Below the pieces are notes generated by a model that did no database searches, was not told where the DNA came from, and saw only the letters and a list, made by a program, of their open reading frames with translations. Source: Stomoxys calcitrans (taxonomy: Eukaryota; Arthropoda; Insecta; Diptera; Muscidae). Taken from it: 64,000 bases of DNA. Shown here one piece after another: positions 45,398 through 56,440 of the stretch. The DNA lies in contig NC_081552.1 in the NCBI RefSeq assembly GCF_963082655.1, positions 1,240,001 to 1,304,000 of the forward strand. Direction: 5' to 3'. Both the position numbers and the translations under genes were made by a program. Numbering within the stretch: position 1 is the stretch's first letter; each line of letters begins with the position of its first letter.

Positions 45398-45411
45398 TCT
45401 CCCTTTTCACA
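45398..45411 (-). other. Polypurine tract
   Basis: Minus strand reads GTGAAAAGGGAGA immediately before the 3' LTR, a typical plus-strand primer. Confidence 0.75.
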
Positions 45412-45738
45412 AAAAAATGATTACTTGCTAATCATTTTTTAATATGTACAAAATTACTTAATAGATAATTATTTCTTATGGAAAATATAAACGTTTTTAA
45501 TAAAATCTTAAAGTTAAAAAAACAATAATTATTAATTCTACAATTTAATTAAATGTTATGTGTTAGTTAGATTAATTTTCTTAAAATGACAGAATATACA
45601 TTTAACAAAATTACAAAAAAAAATTAATAATAAATGCTAAAATTAACTTAATTAAGGTACACGAATTTGAATATATTTAAAAAGAAATACCAAAAAAAAA
45701 ACTATGAAAATAAATTGGTGAACAGGCCTGTCTCTAAT
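45412..45738 (-). other. 3' untranslated part of the LTR element
   Basis: AT-rich, between the pol stop codon and the polypurine tract. No env frame is present. Confidence 0.6.
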
Positions 45739-47784
45739 CTATTTTCTAAATATTTTTAATCTATCGCTATGAACAGTAATAGTCTTTTTGCCCTTTATAA
45801 CGTAATTACCATTTTTCATCACGTCAATTATGTTATAAGGGCCTAAATATTTACTATCTAATTTGTGACCAGTTTCATTACGAAGAAGCACAGTATCACC
45901 TATATTGAAAATTGGTTCGATTTTTCCTTTATCATGCCTTTCTTTACGCTCTATTTTTGCCGTTTCCAGCAATTGCCTTGCCCTTTTATACGCCATTTCC
46001 ATCCTGTATCTTACTTCCTTGGAGTAATCCTCAGGATTATACAATGGTTGAATATCCTTAATTTGATTAAATACCTGAAACATGTTCGGAACCCTGCCGA
46101 ATAACAGTTCATAAGGGCAATATCCGTGAGAAACTGAAGGTGTCGTATTGTAACAATACGTGAAGTACCTTAACCACACATCCCAATCGTCCTTGTCAAT
46201 GGATATGTAAGACCTTACATATTCGTTGAAAGTCCGATGGCTCCTCTCTACTGTCCCAAGAGTTTGATGATGGTAGGCTGTGGAAGTAATGTTTTTCACT
46301 TTCAAATATTTGCACAAGTGTTCAATCAAACTGTTTTTATATTCAGTACCCATGTCAGTAACTATAGTTCTCATAGGCCCATAAGTCAATATATGAGACT
46401 CAAAGATTGCTTTAGCTACTGTTTTGGAATTTTTGTCCGGTATTGGCAAAGCAACTAAGTATTTTGTGAAATCACAAATAAGTGTTACTGCATACTCATT
46501 GCCTGTTTCGGATTTCGGGAAGGGTCCAATGGTGTCAATCAACACAATATCAAAGGGCTGTGCTGGCGTATGTGTCAATGTCATCGGAGTTTTGGTATGT
46601 CGGGTTACCTTTGAGAGTTGACATTTCTTGCATGCCTTAACATATCTGGTAATATCCCGAACCATACCTTTCCAATAATAGTGTCTTTTAATCTTCCCGT
46701 AAGTACGTGTAATACCAGCATGACCTCCTTCAGCGGCATCATCATGGTATCTTGTCAAAATAGTCTTTTTTTCTTTCTCATTATTTCCGTTTATAATGGT
46801 CACCATAGGTAGTAGCGCTACTTTTACCCTATTTAATATCTTCTTGCCCGTTTTCTTGAATGAATCAAGTGGAACAAATTTAAATATTTGTTCGCTTGGT
46901 GCCATCTGAAGTTGGGATATTTTCAGTGAGCCAGCTTCTCTATTAAGCCTGTGGAAAAATTGATCTAAATCAAAATTTCCATTAGCACACAAATCCACAA
47001 CATGAATTCGTTTTAAAATCACTTTGCCATGTTTTAAGCAACACTGGTTTAAAGATAACTTTAATTTTACGAATTTTTTAACATCATTAAAATTAATGAC
47101 GTCATAAACGTTGGGCTCTTCGATTGAAATATTTCCACGAGTATCGTCATAAACGTGGTTTGGACTATTTCGACGAGTTTCAGATCTTGTCACGACTTTA
47201 TATACTCCAACTGTCTGTTCATATTGCTCTTTTAGCTCATTAAGAGTGATGCGGGAAAGAGCATCCGCTACAACATTTTGTTTTCCCTTGAGAAATTCCA
47301 CGGTAAAATCATATTCCTCCAAATCCAATCTTATTCTCGTCAACTTGGAACTTGGATTTTTGAGCGAAAATAAATATGATAAGGGCTTGTGATCCGTTTT
47401 CACTAAAAAATGTGTTCCGTAAATGTACGGCCGGAAATATTGTATTGCCCAATGAATTGCAATTAACTCTTGTTCGGTTGTTGATTTATTACTTTCGCCG
47501 TTTGTAAACGTTTTGGATGCAAATGCAACAGGAAGCTCTTTTCCATTATACTCTTGGCTGAGCACAGCTCCACATGCATATTTGCTTGCATCCGTTGTAA
47601 TACAAAATTGCTTTTCAAAATTCGGGTACTGCAGAAGTGTAGGTTTCAACAATTGTTTCTTGAGGTACTCGAATGCCTCATTGCATTGTAATGTCCATTC
47701 AAATTTTACATTTTTCTTGCAAAGTCGAGTTATATGCCGAGAATAGAATGAAAAATTTCTGACAAACCTTCGATAATAATTGCA
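45739..47784 (-). CDS. pol: Gypsy-type pol fragment: RT end, RNase H, integrase
   Basis: This is an open frame of about 680 codons without an upstream start, so it is a partial polyprotein. It begins with the RT thumb/connection region NYYRRFVRNFS. Counting from the leucine at 47,652 as residue 1, RNase H has D21 (TTDASKYACG), E60 (TTEQEL), D87 (KTDHKPL) and D130 (VVADALSR). The integrase zinc finger is H303, H311, C341, C344. The integrase core has D373 (IDTIGPFP), D433 (TDMGTEY) and E469 (GTVERSH), exactly DD35E. A C-terminal GPY-type module (KYLGPYNIIDV) ends the protein. All listed catalytic residues are intact and there is no stop or frameshift. Ty3/Gypsy order (RNase H before integrase) and the GPY module define the superfamily. 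Confidence 0.9.
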   Translation of the reverse strand, partial: CNYYRRFVRNFSFYSRHITRLCKKNVKFEWTLQCNEAFEYLKKQLLKPTLLQYPNFEKQFCITTDASKYACGAVLSQEYNGKELPVAFASKTFTNGESNKSTTEQELIAIHWAIQYFRPYIYGTHFLVKTDHKPLSYLFSLKNPSSKLTRIRLDLEEYDFTVEFLKGKQNVVADALSRITLNELKEQYEQTVGVYKVVTRSETRRNSPNHVYDDTRGNISIEEPNVYDVINFNDVKKFVKLKLSLNQCCLKHGKVILKRIHVVDLCANGNFDLDQFFHRLNREAGSLKISQLQMAPSEQIFKFVPLDSFKKTGKKILNRVKVALLPMVTIINGNNEKEKKTILTRYHDDAAEGGHAGITRTYGKIKRHYYWKGMVRDITRYVKACKKCQLSKVTRHTKTPMTLTHTPAQPFDIVLIDTIGPFPKSETGNEYAVTLICDFTKYLVALPIPDKNSKTVAKAIFESHILTYGPMRTIVTDMGTEYKNSLIEHLCKYLKVKNITSTAYHHQTLGTVERSHRTFNEYVRSYISIDKDDWDVWLRYFTYCYNTTPSVSHGYCPYELLFGRVPNMFQVFNQIKDIQPLYNPEDYSKEVRYRMEMAYKRARQLLETAKIERKERHDKGKIEPIFNIGDTVLLRNETGHKLDSKYLGPYNIIDVMKNGNYVIKGKKTITVHSDRLKIFRK

Positions 47785-48629
47785 AAAAGCAGTTGTATTG
47801 TATTTAAATGAAAACTTGTTGAACTCATTGTATTTATCAATTTACTAACCCATGCTTTATATAAGACACTGTCTTTTGTATGGGTTTTATCATAATAAAA
47901 TACAAATACAAATACAAAATAAACTGTGTCCACAAATACATAAACTGAAACATGGTCTTTTCTTATTTTGTACATAATATAAATTAAAATTTTTACTTTT
48001 TTTTTCGAGACAAAAATAGTCTTTCTCCTTAAAAAAAAATCTATACATATATGTATATTTGTATATGGATTTTACTTAACTTTTGAATGCGTTATTGTTG
48101 TTGTTGTCCTGCGAAACTCTTTGCGATGGAAGCAGTTAAACTATTTTTACCAATTAGAATTAGCTTATGCTGGAACATCTTTACGTTTCTGGTTGTGGTG
48201 GTGGTGGAAGTTGTAGATGCGGTCCCTCTATTTGTATTGTTGTTGCTGCTACTTGTTGTTGGTAATAATAAAGGATTGGAAAAGATGCAATTAACTGATT
48301 GTTGGTTTAGCAACAAATGATGGTTGTTGTTGTTGGTGCAGTGTTTCATTTTATAATTGCTGCTTGATTTTGCTTAAAAAGATTCTTTTTTATTGTGCTT
48401 CAGTTCTCATCTTTTTTTTGGTGTTGCTGTTGTGTTTTAATGTTTTCTTCTTGTTTAATTCTTTTTGTTTGCTTTTTTCAGTTTTTTTTTTATGGAGTTT
48501 TTTGTATTTCATTTATGTTTATTTTCTATGTGTTGTTTTTGCCGTTGAATAATTAAAAAAATCGTTTTTAGTTTTTTTTTTTTTCACTGTGCTCTAAATG
48601 GCGGCGAGTAGGGGTTTTTTTTTTTATTT
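47785..48629 (-). other. 5' leader and deletion junction of the LTR element
   Basis: Between the primer site and the surviving pol. The right part has repeated TTG/GTT (48,087-48,340) and poly-T tracts; no gag, protease or RT motif is found. The frame remains open past the conserved RT start up to a stop near 47,840, so the deletion junction lies between about 47,784 and 47,840. Confidence 0.55.
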
Positions 48630-48641
48630 TCACGGTCGCCA
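48630..48641 (-). other. Primer-binding site, tRNA-Arg type
   Basis: Minus strand TGGCGACCGTGA directly follows the 5' LTR. It is complementary to the 3' end (TCACGGTCG plus CCA) of fly tRNA-Arg(UCG) as I remember it; mdg1/412-group elements use a tRNA-Arg primer. Confidence 0.65.
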
Positions 48642-48897
48642 TGTGAAAGAATTGAGGACCACTTCAATTGGCTGTTGTTCTTAAATTGAATTTTATTTAA
48701 ACAAAATATTTCTAAGCTAGCTTAAGCCTAGGCAGCATGTTCCCATGCTGTTGGGTTGCTCACCTGTATGAATATGCAACGTATGTATATTCACACGGCA
48801 ACGCGGATGGGTGTCCATATGCGCGAATCAGATTACCTAAGCCAGACAATGATCATGACCAAGGCCAGACAATTGTCTCACACATATACACACTACA
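48642..48897 (-). repeat. 5' LTR (256 bp)
   Basis: Same length as the 3' LTR; single difference at 48,768. Contains the element's promoter by position; no TATA box assigned. Confidence 0.93.
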
Positions 48898-48901
48898 ATA
48901 T

Positions 48902-49342
48902 AACCTGATATGGCTGCCATGTAAATCGATCTGGTATCTTGACTTCTTGAGCCTCTAGAGGGCGCAATTCTCATGCGATTTTGCAGAAATTTTGTACAAC
49001 GGCTTCTCTCAACATACGTGTCTAATAGGGTCTGAATCGATCAATAGCTTGATACAGCTCCCATATAAACCGATCTCCCAATTTTGCTTCTTGAGCCCCT
49101 ACAAGGCGCAATTCTTATCCGAATGAACTGAAATAGTACACAATGAACTTTACAATGTTCTGCATTCATTTATGGTCCGAATCAGACTATAACTTGATAT
49201 AGCTCCAATAGCATAACAGTTCTTATTCAATATTCTTTGTTTGCCTAAAAAGAGATACTGCGCATAGAACTCGACAAATGCGATCCATGGTAGAGGGTAT
49301 ATAAGATTCGGCCCGGCCGAACTTAGCACGCTCTTACTTGTT
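48902..49342 (+). repeat. DINE-like element, right part
   Basis: Resumes at AACCTGATATGGCTGCCAT after the LTR insertion and ends GATTCGGCCCGGCCGAACTTA...CTCTTACTTGTTTT, the standard end of this repeat family. Confidence 0.8.
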
Positions 49343-49349
49343 TTTTACG

Positions 49350-49920
49350 TCTAAATCTGACCCGATTCCAACCCAACTTTATAGATATTGTGGTGGTCGG
49401 TCGTCGAGGAAAGCGTTGTGCACAATTTTGGTAAAATTGGTCAATAAATGCTCTTGCAGTGGTTCTAGAAATGAAAATCAGGCGATATACATATATGGCA
49501 GCTATATCTAAATCTGAACCGATTTCTATGAAATTCAAGGGTAATATTAGCAGTTAGAGGAAAATTCTTTCTGCCAAATTTCGAGAGAATCGTAACAAAT
49601 GAGCACTTTATTGCTATATTTCTCAAAATCGAACGAACATATACATGGGAGCTATATTTAAATCTGAACATATCTCGATCACACTTTGTGAATATTGTGG
49701 AAGTCGTCGAGAAAGCGTTGCGACCTGTAGTTTGTAAACAAATTAACATGGACAGACGGACAGACAGACAGGCGGACATAGCTAAATCGAATCAGAAAGT
49801 GATTCCGAGACGATCGGTATACTGTTCAGTGAGCAAATCTCACTTCCTTTTGAGTGTTACATACAAATGCACAAAGTTATAATACCCTGTACCACAGTAG
49901 TGATGCAGCGTATAAAAAAT
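49350..49920 (+). repeat. DINE-like element, third subfamily
   Basis: AAGCGTTGTGCACAATTTTGG, AACAAATGAGCACTTTATTGC, GACAGACGGACAGACAGAC and an end in ATAATACCCTGTACCACAG. It shares these phrases with 6020-6350. Confidence 0.7.
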
Positions 49921-50540
49921 GAGAAGATAAAGTCAGCAGCATATCGGTTCATAAAGAAGCAGTAACAATACTGGGCCGATAAAAACCAAATTTAATAAAG
50001 TCAGTTGGAAACCATGAACCTAATCGGATGAAAATAGGCTCAAAATGTAAAAAACGGTAGATTTAAGATGTATCAAGTTATGAGCCGATTCGAACGATGC
50101 TTGAATTACGCAACAAGAATGACGATCGAAAAGTGCATGATTGGAATACATTCGCTATCGGATCGCCATTTTTTGTTAAATTAAACTAAGCTCAGATTGT
50201 TATACCGAATGAAATGTAGGGTCTTGTTAGTCAACCTCTTCTTATAGCACAGAAAGAAAAAATTGAAATCTAACTGCCAACATTTCCTCAAAAAGACATC
50301 TAACATCAGCAACACACACAAAGCCAAAACTTGTTATCGAGACAATTTTTGACTTCCATAGAATATCTTTTCAATATGAGAGTATGGCAGCTACAAATTT
50401 TTCGTGCGCAAGAATTAGATAAGTTTTTGTTCAATGTTTTTCTGAACAGCTTTTATAATTTTTTAATTCCACAACGATTTCGGCTTAAAGAAAATTTTTT
50501 ATTTAAAACAATCTCAAAAATTTTACATTAAAAAAAAAAA
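49921..50540. other. Noncoding, no feature recognised
   Basis: The first ~250 bp has DINE-like traces (AATCGGATGAAAATAGG); the rest is AT-rich and unassigned. Confidence 0.4.
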
Positions 50541-51262
50541 AAACAAGTAAAAGCGTGCTAAGTTCGGCCGGGCCAAATCTTGTATACCCTCCACCATGGT
50601 TCGCATTTCTCGAGTTCTTTTCCCGGCATCTCTTCTTAGGCAAAAAAGGATATAAGAAAAGATTTGTTTTGCTATTAGAGCGATATCAAGATATGGTCCG
50701 GTTTGGACCACAATTAAATTATATGTTGGAGACCTGTGTAAAATGTCAGCCAATTCGAATAAGAATTGCGCCCTTTGGGGGCTCAAGAAGTAAAATAGAT
50801 AGATGGATTTATATGGGAGCTGTATCGGGCTATAGACCGATTCAGACCATAATAAACACGTATGTGGATGGGTTGATGTCATGAGAGAATCCGTCGTATA
50901 AAATTGCATTCAAATTGGATAAGAATTGCGCCCTCTAGAGGCTCAAGAAATCAAGACCATAGATCGGTTTATATGACAGCTATATCAAAACATGGACCGA
51001 TATGGCCCATTTACAATACCAACTGACCTCCACTAATAAGAAGTATTTGTGTAAAATTTCAAGCGGCTAGCTTTACTCCTTCGGAAGTTAGCGTGCTTTC
51101 GAGAGACAGACAGACGGACGGACGGACATGGCTAGATCGGCATAAAATGTCGCAACGATCAAGAATATATATACTTTATGGGGTCTCAGACGAATATTTC
51201 GAGGAGTTACAAACAGAATGACGAAATTAGTATGCCCCCATCCTATGGTGGAGGGTATAAAA
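50541..51262 (+). repeat. Near-complete DINE-like element, GCGCCCTCTAG subfamily
   Basis: Starts AACAAGTAAAAGCGTGCTAAG followed by TTCGGCCGGGCC, has two units with GAATTGCGCCCTCTAGAGGC, then GACAGACAGACGGACGGACG, AAGAATATATATACTTTATG and an end in CCCCATCCTATGGTGGAGGG and TATAAAAAG. A short (~720 bp) version of the same design as 27,547-28,770, with no coding capacity. Confidence 0.85.
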
Positions 51263-52960
51263 AGAAATCAAAAAGGCCCCAATTGCATCGCAATGAAGAT
51301 GATGACCCACCATTTTTCATAAATTGTTTAATAATTTATATTTTTACAAATAATTAATAATGCGACTACTTATTGTACATACACAATTTTTCGTCCTTGC
51401 AAACTAGCTCAGCTTTTTAAATTTAATATGAATTTACAATAATAATAAAAAAAATAGTATAATTAGCGTACCACTTGATCAAGGTCTCAAATAAGAACAT
51501 TGTGATTAGAGCTCAATCACCATTAGCAGGTGTTTTGCACCATGGATATTTGTGGGATTTTTAGGTCATTTGAAAATGAAGGGGTAAAAGTTTGTTGGCT
51601 ACGAGGATGGCGCTTTTGTCTTGGTGTGTAGCCGTTCAAAGTGCATATAGATTGGCCAATGGGCTTGACGTATACCCCCAAAAGATAAAGTTGATGATTT
51701 CCCCAATATGAGATAACTTGGATCCCTCCTAGATGGTTGGAGCTACAGTTCTCACTACGGATAGGGGTCCTGACATGCAATCGCAATGTCAGGACTTTGG
51801 TGTCGCGCTGGACTCATGGCGGACTTACAGTTGAGCATGGCACTGCCTGAAATTGCGGGGGAAGGTGCCGGCCTATGGCTAAACGAACATCTTTTTTCTT
51901 GACTAAATTATTATCAGGCACATAGTGCTTTCGCCATTCTTGAAAATCTATCAATTTATAAAATATTTATTTCGCCTTGAATTCACAAATTGGTCGACAT
52001 AGTTCCATCAGGTTGAAGTTTCATCTGCTGTGCTAATACGGCCACCTTATTAAATACGCCTTGCTCTGAAGCTAATGGAAGTTGTGAACATTTTTAGATA
52101 TACGCGTTTTTTCTTGCTTGACATTCAAAAATTAATAAACTTTTTTCTACTTGCTCTGATTGGTCAAAGAAAATTTGCTGAAAATTTTAAATTGCTTTCT
52201 TGTAGCAATTCGCCGATGCGGCCACTTTTTAAATACACATTGGTACTACTACTTATTAACAAAACATACAAGAATTTTGTTATGCCCATCCATGCACACA
52301 TACGCACCACGAAAAGCTCATTTGCTATGTCGCTTAATTTCTGTTGTGGCAATTTTCCTCACCATATTGGGCATGAAAATTTCTTGTTATTATCTTTCTT
52401 CTCGAATTCTATTGTCGGGCTTCGAACGAAAATAGTCGAGCTTTAAGTCAGAGCGGGCAATTAAAGGCGCCCACTACATACCCGCATTGGAGAAGCAGAA
52501 ATGCGGCATATTTTCACTCGATGATCATTTATTCACAACGCCAAACGACAGAGAGGATCATGTTGGGCCTATGTGGTGGCAACTGCAGTCTAGAATTGGC
52601 ACAAAATGACCAGAGAACGCAGAGTGCAAGCAGTTAACGATCGATGTGAGACTGCGCGCGTGCACAAAGAAAATTTCCAGGAAATTTTCACAAAGCGTTA
52701 ATAACGACGTTGATGATGATGGGGTATTTTGTGTCTTGTAGAAATGATTATTGCTGCTGCAGTAATTATTCGTTTGGCTACAGCCAACTGGCAGAGCAAT
52801 TATTTCTAATGGCACATTTGTTGTAAATGCCTGGCCATGATTGTATTGGACACGAGTGTCAGCTATTAACGTTAGACAAAAGTTTATTTTCGAAATTCTT
52901 TTCTAATTCCTACAAGATTTTTGCTGCCAACTTATTTTGTAATATTTTTCCTTTTTTCAG
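51263..52960 (+). other. Probable intron/upstream DNA of the 52,961 exon
   Basis: No repeat or protein domain recognised. It ends in a pyrimidine-rich tract and acceptor CCTTTTTTCAG at 52,950-52,960. Open frames on either strand have no motif. Confidence 0.45.
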
Positions 52961-53516
52961 TTTATACAACAAATGCCCCCATTTCCATGGTGTCCAATAA
53001 AGCAGTGAGCCCTATAACTGCTCAGGGCCAGTTGAAATCCAAAGTGAATGGCAATGCGGCAACTGGGAGCACAAACAACTTCACTACCAAAGCTCATATT
53101 GGAAATTCCACGGCAACTGCTAATGTGGTCAGTGGCAATAACTATGGCTCCAAGAACGCAGGACCACAGCATGGACCATTGCCTGCCGCTCGAGTCACAA
53201 CTGCTGCTTCAGCAGCCACTAGCAGCAGCAGTAATGCCAGTGGTTCAGTTACTTCAGCAACAACAACAACACCAACAAATGGTAAACTGTCTGTTGGCAA
53301 TGTTGGAAGTTGTGCCGTAAACAACTACCCCCGACAACAGCATCCACCACAAAGTGCCACCCAATCAAACGTTGCCATTGAAAATCCCTCAGATATGCCA
53401 GGACATCACAGCTGGGACCCTGGTCTGGGTGGTGTGGAGCATTTGGCGGGAGCAGCCTTAAGTCCTTTGTGTATAACCAATTCAAATCACGAGATTGTGC
53501 GGCCAAAGCCCAGAAG
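52961..53516 (+). CDS. Internal coding exon of an Ala/Ser/Thr/Asn-rich protein, not recognised
   Basis: A 556-bp open segment sits between a strong acceptor (CCTTTTTTCAG|TT) and a consensus donor (CAGAAG|GTAAGA). It contributes about 185 codons, starting with two bases of a split codon and ending with two. It is polar and low in complexity: [27 protein letters not shown] and [11 protein letters not shown], with a more structured, probably conserved end [20 protein letters not shown] and [11 protein letters not shown]. No catalytic domain, membrane segment or zinc finger is visible. Such composition is common in fly transcription and RNA regulators, but that is a guess. An in-frame Met at 52,987 (MVSNKAV) could be a start if this is the first coding exon. 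Neighbouring exons are not found in the window, so introns are long. GC content is higher than in the surroundings, as expected for coding DNA. Confidence 0.7.
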
Positions 53517-54854
53517 GTAAGAAGTCAATTTTTACTTCAATTATTTTTCAACACTGGCAAGTAGGCAATGTTGCCTTGATAACTTCCCAACGTTTAAACA
53601 CACAGAAACCACAGCATAACTTAGGGGGCAACGTTAACTATTTATCGTAATGATCATTATCATCGCAGCAGTGAACAAGACGAGATATGAGGGTGATTTG
53701 CTAAAATGATTAGGAACATGTTTCCGGAAATTAACGGCATTCGATTCCAATGCTTGCTTGCTTTTGTTTTTCCATTAAAAGTCTAAAAAATCTTGTTCGT
53801 GAAATTTTCATTGCTCACTTGAAACGTTTAGCAAGGAGGAACTCTGTTGGGGTGTTTTTTTTCACGGCAGAATTTGGGAAAATACATTTTGGTCAAGGTC
53901 CACATGCGAGAGAAACTAATATTATGGCTACAAAAGCGGTAGCGGTGCAAAAACAAAAGCAAAGATAGCCGGCCACCACGAAGCTTTTAGGCACTGGTGG
54001 CACCATTGTTCGGTTGGAAACCAATCTTTGAAAAATTTCGTATTCTTTGGATTGTATGTCTGTCATACTGTTTCTGTTTGTCTGCTGCGTGGCGTTGTGT
54101 GTATGATTCATGATTATGTGCGAAAGATAATGAAGAGTTATGGTCGCCGCCACTGCTGTGGTGGGGCATTCATCCGTCTAAAGATGTCACTTATGATGGG
54201 TGCGTTGTCCAGCTTAGAACATGGCCACAAAAGGCGGAACTGTTAAAGGTCAGATATATGAAAACAAATGCCTGCATTGTTGTGAATCCCGTGATTTGAT
54301 TTCATTTGGGTTGAGTTTGAAAAGTTTCTACTGCTTTGTTGGGGAAATCCAAAATTGTGAGACCGCCGGGGTGCTTCTGTCTTAAGTTGTTTGTTTTTCA
54401 GTGAGAAACCAAAGAATGTGTTATGCAACCAAACGAAAGGGGCCAAAACGGACAGCTGACTGTCGTAGTGCCTAGCAATTGTTTTGCTCAAGGCGCTGCC
54501 CAATGACCACTCACATACAAGTGGAGCAATGCTATAACTGCCATGCACCAATTGTTGTTACAAGCAGCCCAACTAACACACTCAACTAGAAGTGCGCCGA
54601 CAAATGTATGAATGCATAAATTTATTGGTTTTTGATTAGGTTCATGTTAACAAACAAGCAAACGATCAAACGTACAAGCACATGTGTTACTAATTCTACA
54701 ATGCGAATGTCCAAGTCCGATCAGCCGATAGCAGAAGCAATGAGCGCTTGTGCCGCAAACAAGCAACACCTGCACTTTTGAGGCTTTTATTTGTTGCCTT
54801 ATATTGCAAATATATATTCGGTTGAGATAATTCACTAAAAATTTGACTTTTGTT
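53517..54854 (+). other. Probable intron downstream of the 52,961 exon
   Basis: Starts with the donor GTAAGAAG. No repeat, exon or RNA recognised. Confidence 0.45.
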
Positions 54855-54889
54855 TTTATACCCACTACCAAAGGATGGGGGTATATTCG

Positions 54890-55066
54890 TTTAACATATG
54901 GCGGGCCACTGTGTGACACCTCTTTGGGGAGAGTTTTCACCTGGCTTAGTACCTCACAAAAGTCGCCGGCATTGGGAGGGGATAACCACAGTTGAAAATT
55001 GTTTCTGATGTTCTCTCCAGGATGCGAAACCAGGCGTTCATCGTCGCCACGTTGGCCTCCCATTTC
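54890..55066 (-). mobile_element. SINE-1 nested in the DINE-like element
   Basis: GACACCTCTTTGGGGAGAG, GTACCTCACAAAAGTCGCC, GGCATTGGGAGGGGATAAC and the head CAGGATGCGAAACCAGGCG, reverse order of SINE-1. The 3' tail is missing. Confidence 0.75.
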
Positions 55067-55104
55067 GTTTGCAACACATCGAAATATCCATTTCCGACCC
55101 TAAA

Positions 55105-55558
55105 CAAAAATAAACATCGGTTTCAATCATTAAAATAATTACTTTTTTAATTGAAACTGCTCCAATCACAAAAATGATTGATAATATCAATAACCGTTTT
55201 TGAAAAATATTCCTTCATCGGCAGAAATTTACTTTACTTTATATTGTAGGGGACAAAATAGGCCATACTTGAAAATTGTTTAAGACTAAGAATTTTCTAA
55301 TTAAAAATTACAAAAAAAATACAAATCACAGTCGTGATTGAAACAATTTTCAGATTCAATTAAAAAATTAGTTGAATCATTAATTAATTTTAAATTAACA
55401 TTTTTTTAATTAAAAATGGCAAAAATTTCAATCGCGACTGTATTTAAAAAAAAAAAATATTTTATTATTCAATTAAAAAATTACCGTATCAATTATCTTT
55501 TTCATTGAAAAATATTTTATTTTCAAATGAGTTTTTAATTGAAAAATTTTTCGTGATT
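55105..55558. repeat. AT-rich segment with inverted repeat
   Basis: ACAGTCGTGATTGAAA (55,328-55,343) faces TTTCAATCGCGACTGT (55,426-55,441) with one mismatch. TCAATTAAAAAATTA-type phrases recur around it. It may be a small foldback inserted in the DINE-like copy. Confidence 0.45.
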
Positions 55559-55867
55559 CTCTATGGACACAGGAACCATAGGCAGGTTAAGTTCAAAGAT
55601 GGGCTATTTCGGACTATATCTTGATATAGCCCCCATTTCGCTGAAATTTGGCACAGTGAGCTGTGTTAGACGCTTCAACATCCCTGTTCATTGCGGTCTA
55701 GATCAGTCTTCATTTGGATATAGCTGCCACACATACCGATCTCCCAATTTAAGGTCAAGTGGCCATAAAGTGCGGATTTATTACATGGTGCAATGAGTTC
55801 CATTAGACCCCAATACATGCTGAATATGAAATAAATCGGACTAGATTTGGATGTAGGTACCATGTAT

Positions 55868-56253
55868 CGGGTTTTTCAAGAGCGCTACAAATTTTTTTTT
55901 TTTTTTAATAAAATACTTTATTTCTGTTTAAGTACGTTCGATGCCATTATTTATGGAACTCGATTTCTTTTCACGGCCACGCTTGCAGAAGTCCAGACGC
56001 TGAACCCAATTTTCGACGGTTTTCAATCATAAACGGCCGATACTGCTGCAATTTCGCGTTCGATAATCAATCATCGCTGGCTTGTTGGCATAGGCCATAG
56101 ACTTGACGAAGCCCCACAGGAGAAAGCCTAAAGGCGACAAATCGCACGACCGTAGCGGTCTGCATATTTTCCTTATTGACGAAGCCATTCAGCAAAAAAT
56201 CGTTTGCTGTCCCTATCGTCCCCATATAATTTTTGTAGCATCCCTGAAAAAAC
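55868..56253 (-). pseudogene. Mariner/IS630-type transposase relic with short TIRs
   Basis: Ends GTTTTTCAAGAGCGCTACAAA and TTTGTAGCATCCCTGAAAAAA are imperfect inverted repeats. The minus strand reads FLLNGFVNKEN (first catalytic region) and then, in other frames, LSPVGL/GFVKSMAYANKPA-like and VENWVQRLDFCKRGR-like C-terminal sequence. Relative of the element at 2642 but a different part survives. Multiple frameshifts; inactive. Confidence 0.65.
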
Positions 56254-56440
56254 AAAAACACGTGGGTCGTGTTAGACCCTCGATGCCCCCGATGAGTTTG
56301 GTCCAGATCGCATCATATTTCGATGTTCTGCTAAGTATATTTTTCGCCGAACTTGAATTAGGTTAATATGTACATTTATCCGAAGTGGTGGGTATCCAAG
56401 TTCGGTCCGGCCGAACTTAATGCGTTTTGATTTTTTTGTT

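Larger units (their letters stand above)
45142..48897 (-). mobile_element. Ty3/Gypsy-type LTR retrotransposon, internally deleted, recent
   Basis: A 3,756-bp element with two 256-bp LTRs (TG...CA), 4-bp target duplication ATAT (45,138-45,141 and 48,898-48,901), a tRNA-complementary primer site and a polypurine tract, transcribed leftward. It retains the RNase H and integrase part of pol. Gag, protease and nearly all RT are absent: intact RT-like sequence begins at about 47,784. The LTRs differ at one position (45,268 G / 48,768 A), so the insertion is young. Likely mdg1/412-like by its primer site and pol order; that subgroup call is inference. It inserted inside a DINE-like copy. Confidence 0.93.
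54855..56440 (+). repeat. DINE-like element with three nested insertions
   Basis: Pieces in order: TATACCCACTACCAAAGGATG (54,858), CGTTTGCAACACATCGAAAT (55,069), the array-type part GGACTATATCTTGATATAGCC to GATTTGGATGTAGGTACC (55,610-55,862), and GTGTTAGACCCTCGATGCCC to AAGTTCGGTCCGGCCGAAC (56,268-56,417). They are separated by a SINE, an AT-rich hairpin segment and a mariner relic. Confidence 0.75.

Noticed and set aside
48092..48349. Asn/Thr-rich frame as gag of the LTR element
   Set aside because: It is a translation of TTG/GTT repeats in the leader; no capsid or zinc-knuckle motif is present.
44560..49342. Two separate DINE-like copies at 44.6 and 48.9 kb
   Set aside because: Removing the LTR element and one ATAT joins them into one continuous copy.
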